DNA of 64,000 nucleotides, taken from contig QIKP01000054.1 of NCBI GenBank assembly GCA_003233055.1, forward strand, positions 20,524 through 84,523, given 5' to 3'. Both the position numbers and the translations under genes were made by a program. Under the pieces are notes generated by a model. The model did not search any database and had not been told where the DNA came from. It was given only the letters and a program-made list of their open reading frames with translations. The DNA comes from Planctomycetaceae bacterium (GTDB taxonomy: Bacteria; Planctomycetota; Planctomycetia; Pirellulales; Lacipirellulaceae). Positions 64,000 to 64,000 of the stretch are shown piece by piece (position 1 is the first letter of the stretch; each line of letters starts with the position of its first letter).

Positions 64000-64000
64000 T

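Noticed and set aside
1..64000. CRISPR arrays, tRNA or rRNA genes, prophage or IS transposase genes
   Set aside because: I found no regularly spaced repeat-spacer units, no T-arm/CCA-like tRNA pattern in gaps and no transposase or integrase motifs. A tRNA scan and covariance-model search would be needed to be certain.

Overview
The window looks like chromosomal DNA of a planctomycete, most likely in the Pirellulales group. Evidence: GC-rich coding DNA with weak Shine-Dalgarno sites at many genes, large exported beta-propeller and NPCBM-type proteins, a PEP-CTERM/dockerin protein, two DUF6268-type outer-membrane barrels, an extra stand-alone RNA polymerase alpha C-terminal domain gene, and many short palindromic repeats between and inside genes. 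No rRNA, tRNA, CRISPR array, phage or insertion sequence was recognised.

Layout. 1-3385 (minus) is a chemotaxis block: start of a Lys/Ala-rich gene, cheW, and a hybrid cheA with a receiver domain. 3386-7913 (minus) has a repeat-filled gap, a YacP-type nuclease gene, pyrB and a double ABC-2 permease. 8736-10821 (plus) has a nitronate monooxygenase and mobB, convergent with a wall/division pair ftsQ-murB and trmL (10818-13302, minus). 13547-15588 (plus) has a lipid A-type acyltransferase and a two-domain GNAT protein. An rpoA-CTD-like gene lies at 15700-15960 (minus). 16375-23795 (plus) has a PcrA/UvrD helicase, an RlmM-like methyltransferase, a three-gene cassette of unknown function and a Tyr/Ala/Cys-rich exported protein ended by a strong terminator. 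24212-28310 (minus) has ispG, yggS and an unrecognised gene. 28418-30451 (plus) is a YdjY-PQQ fusion. 30469-37653 (minus) has two DUF6268 barrels, an AT-richer PEP-CTERM gene with an orphan antitoxin, and sucCD.

The most striking region is 37790-61356. Eleven minus-strand genes lie in one direction, many touching or overlapping: a giant propeller/TPR protein, an alpha/alpha-toroid repeat protein, MoxR AAA+ ATPase, DUF58, BatA-like VWA protein, a second VWA membrane protein, a DUF4175-like membrane protein, a coiled-coil protein, a small exported helical protein, an NPCBM protein, then three HtrA-like proteins. (The last group makes thirteen genes in all if each HtrA-like protein is counted separately.) The first HtrA-like protein keeps its catalytic triad; the next two have lost it. 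This looks like an envelope-surveillance or chaperone/protease system built on the Bat (MoxR-DUF58-VWA) theme, with an active protease and two pseudoproteases attached. Its function is not known to me.

62110-63684 holds an HU-type DNA-binding protein with its terminator, and galE on the other strand. At least five families of short repeats or hairpins recur in the window; some have entered coding regions (yacP C-terminus, YdjY-PQQ N-terminus, N-terminus of the last pseudoprotease).
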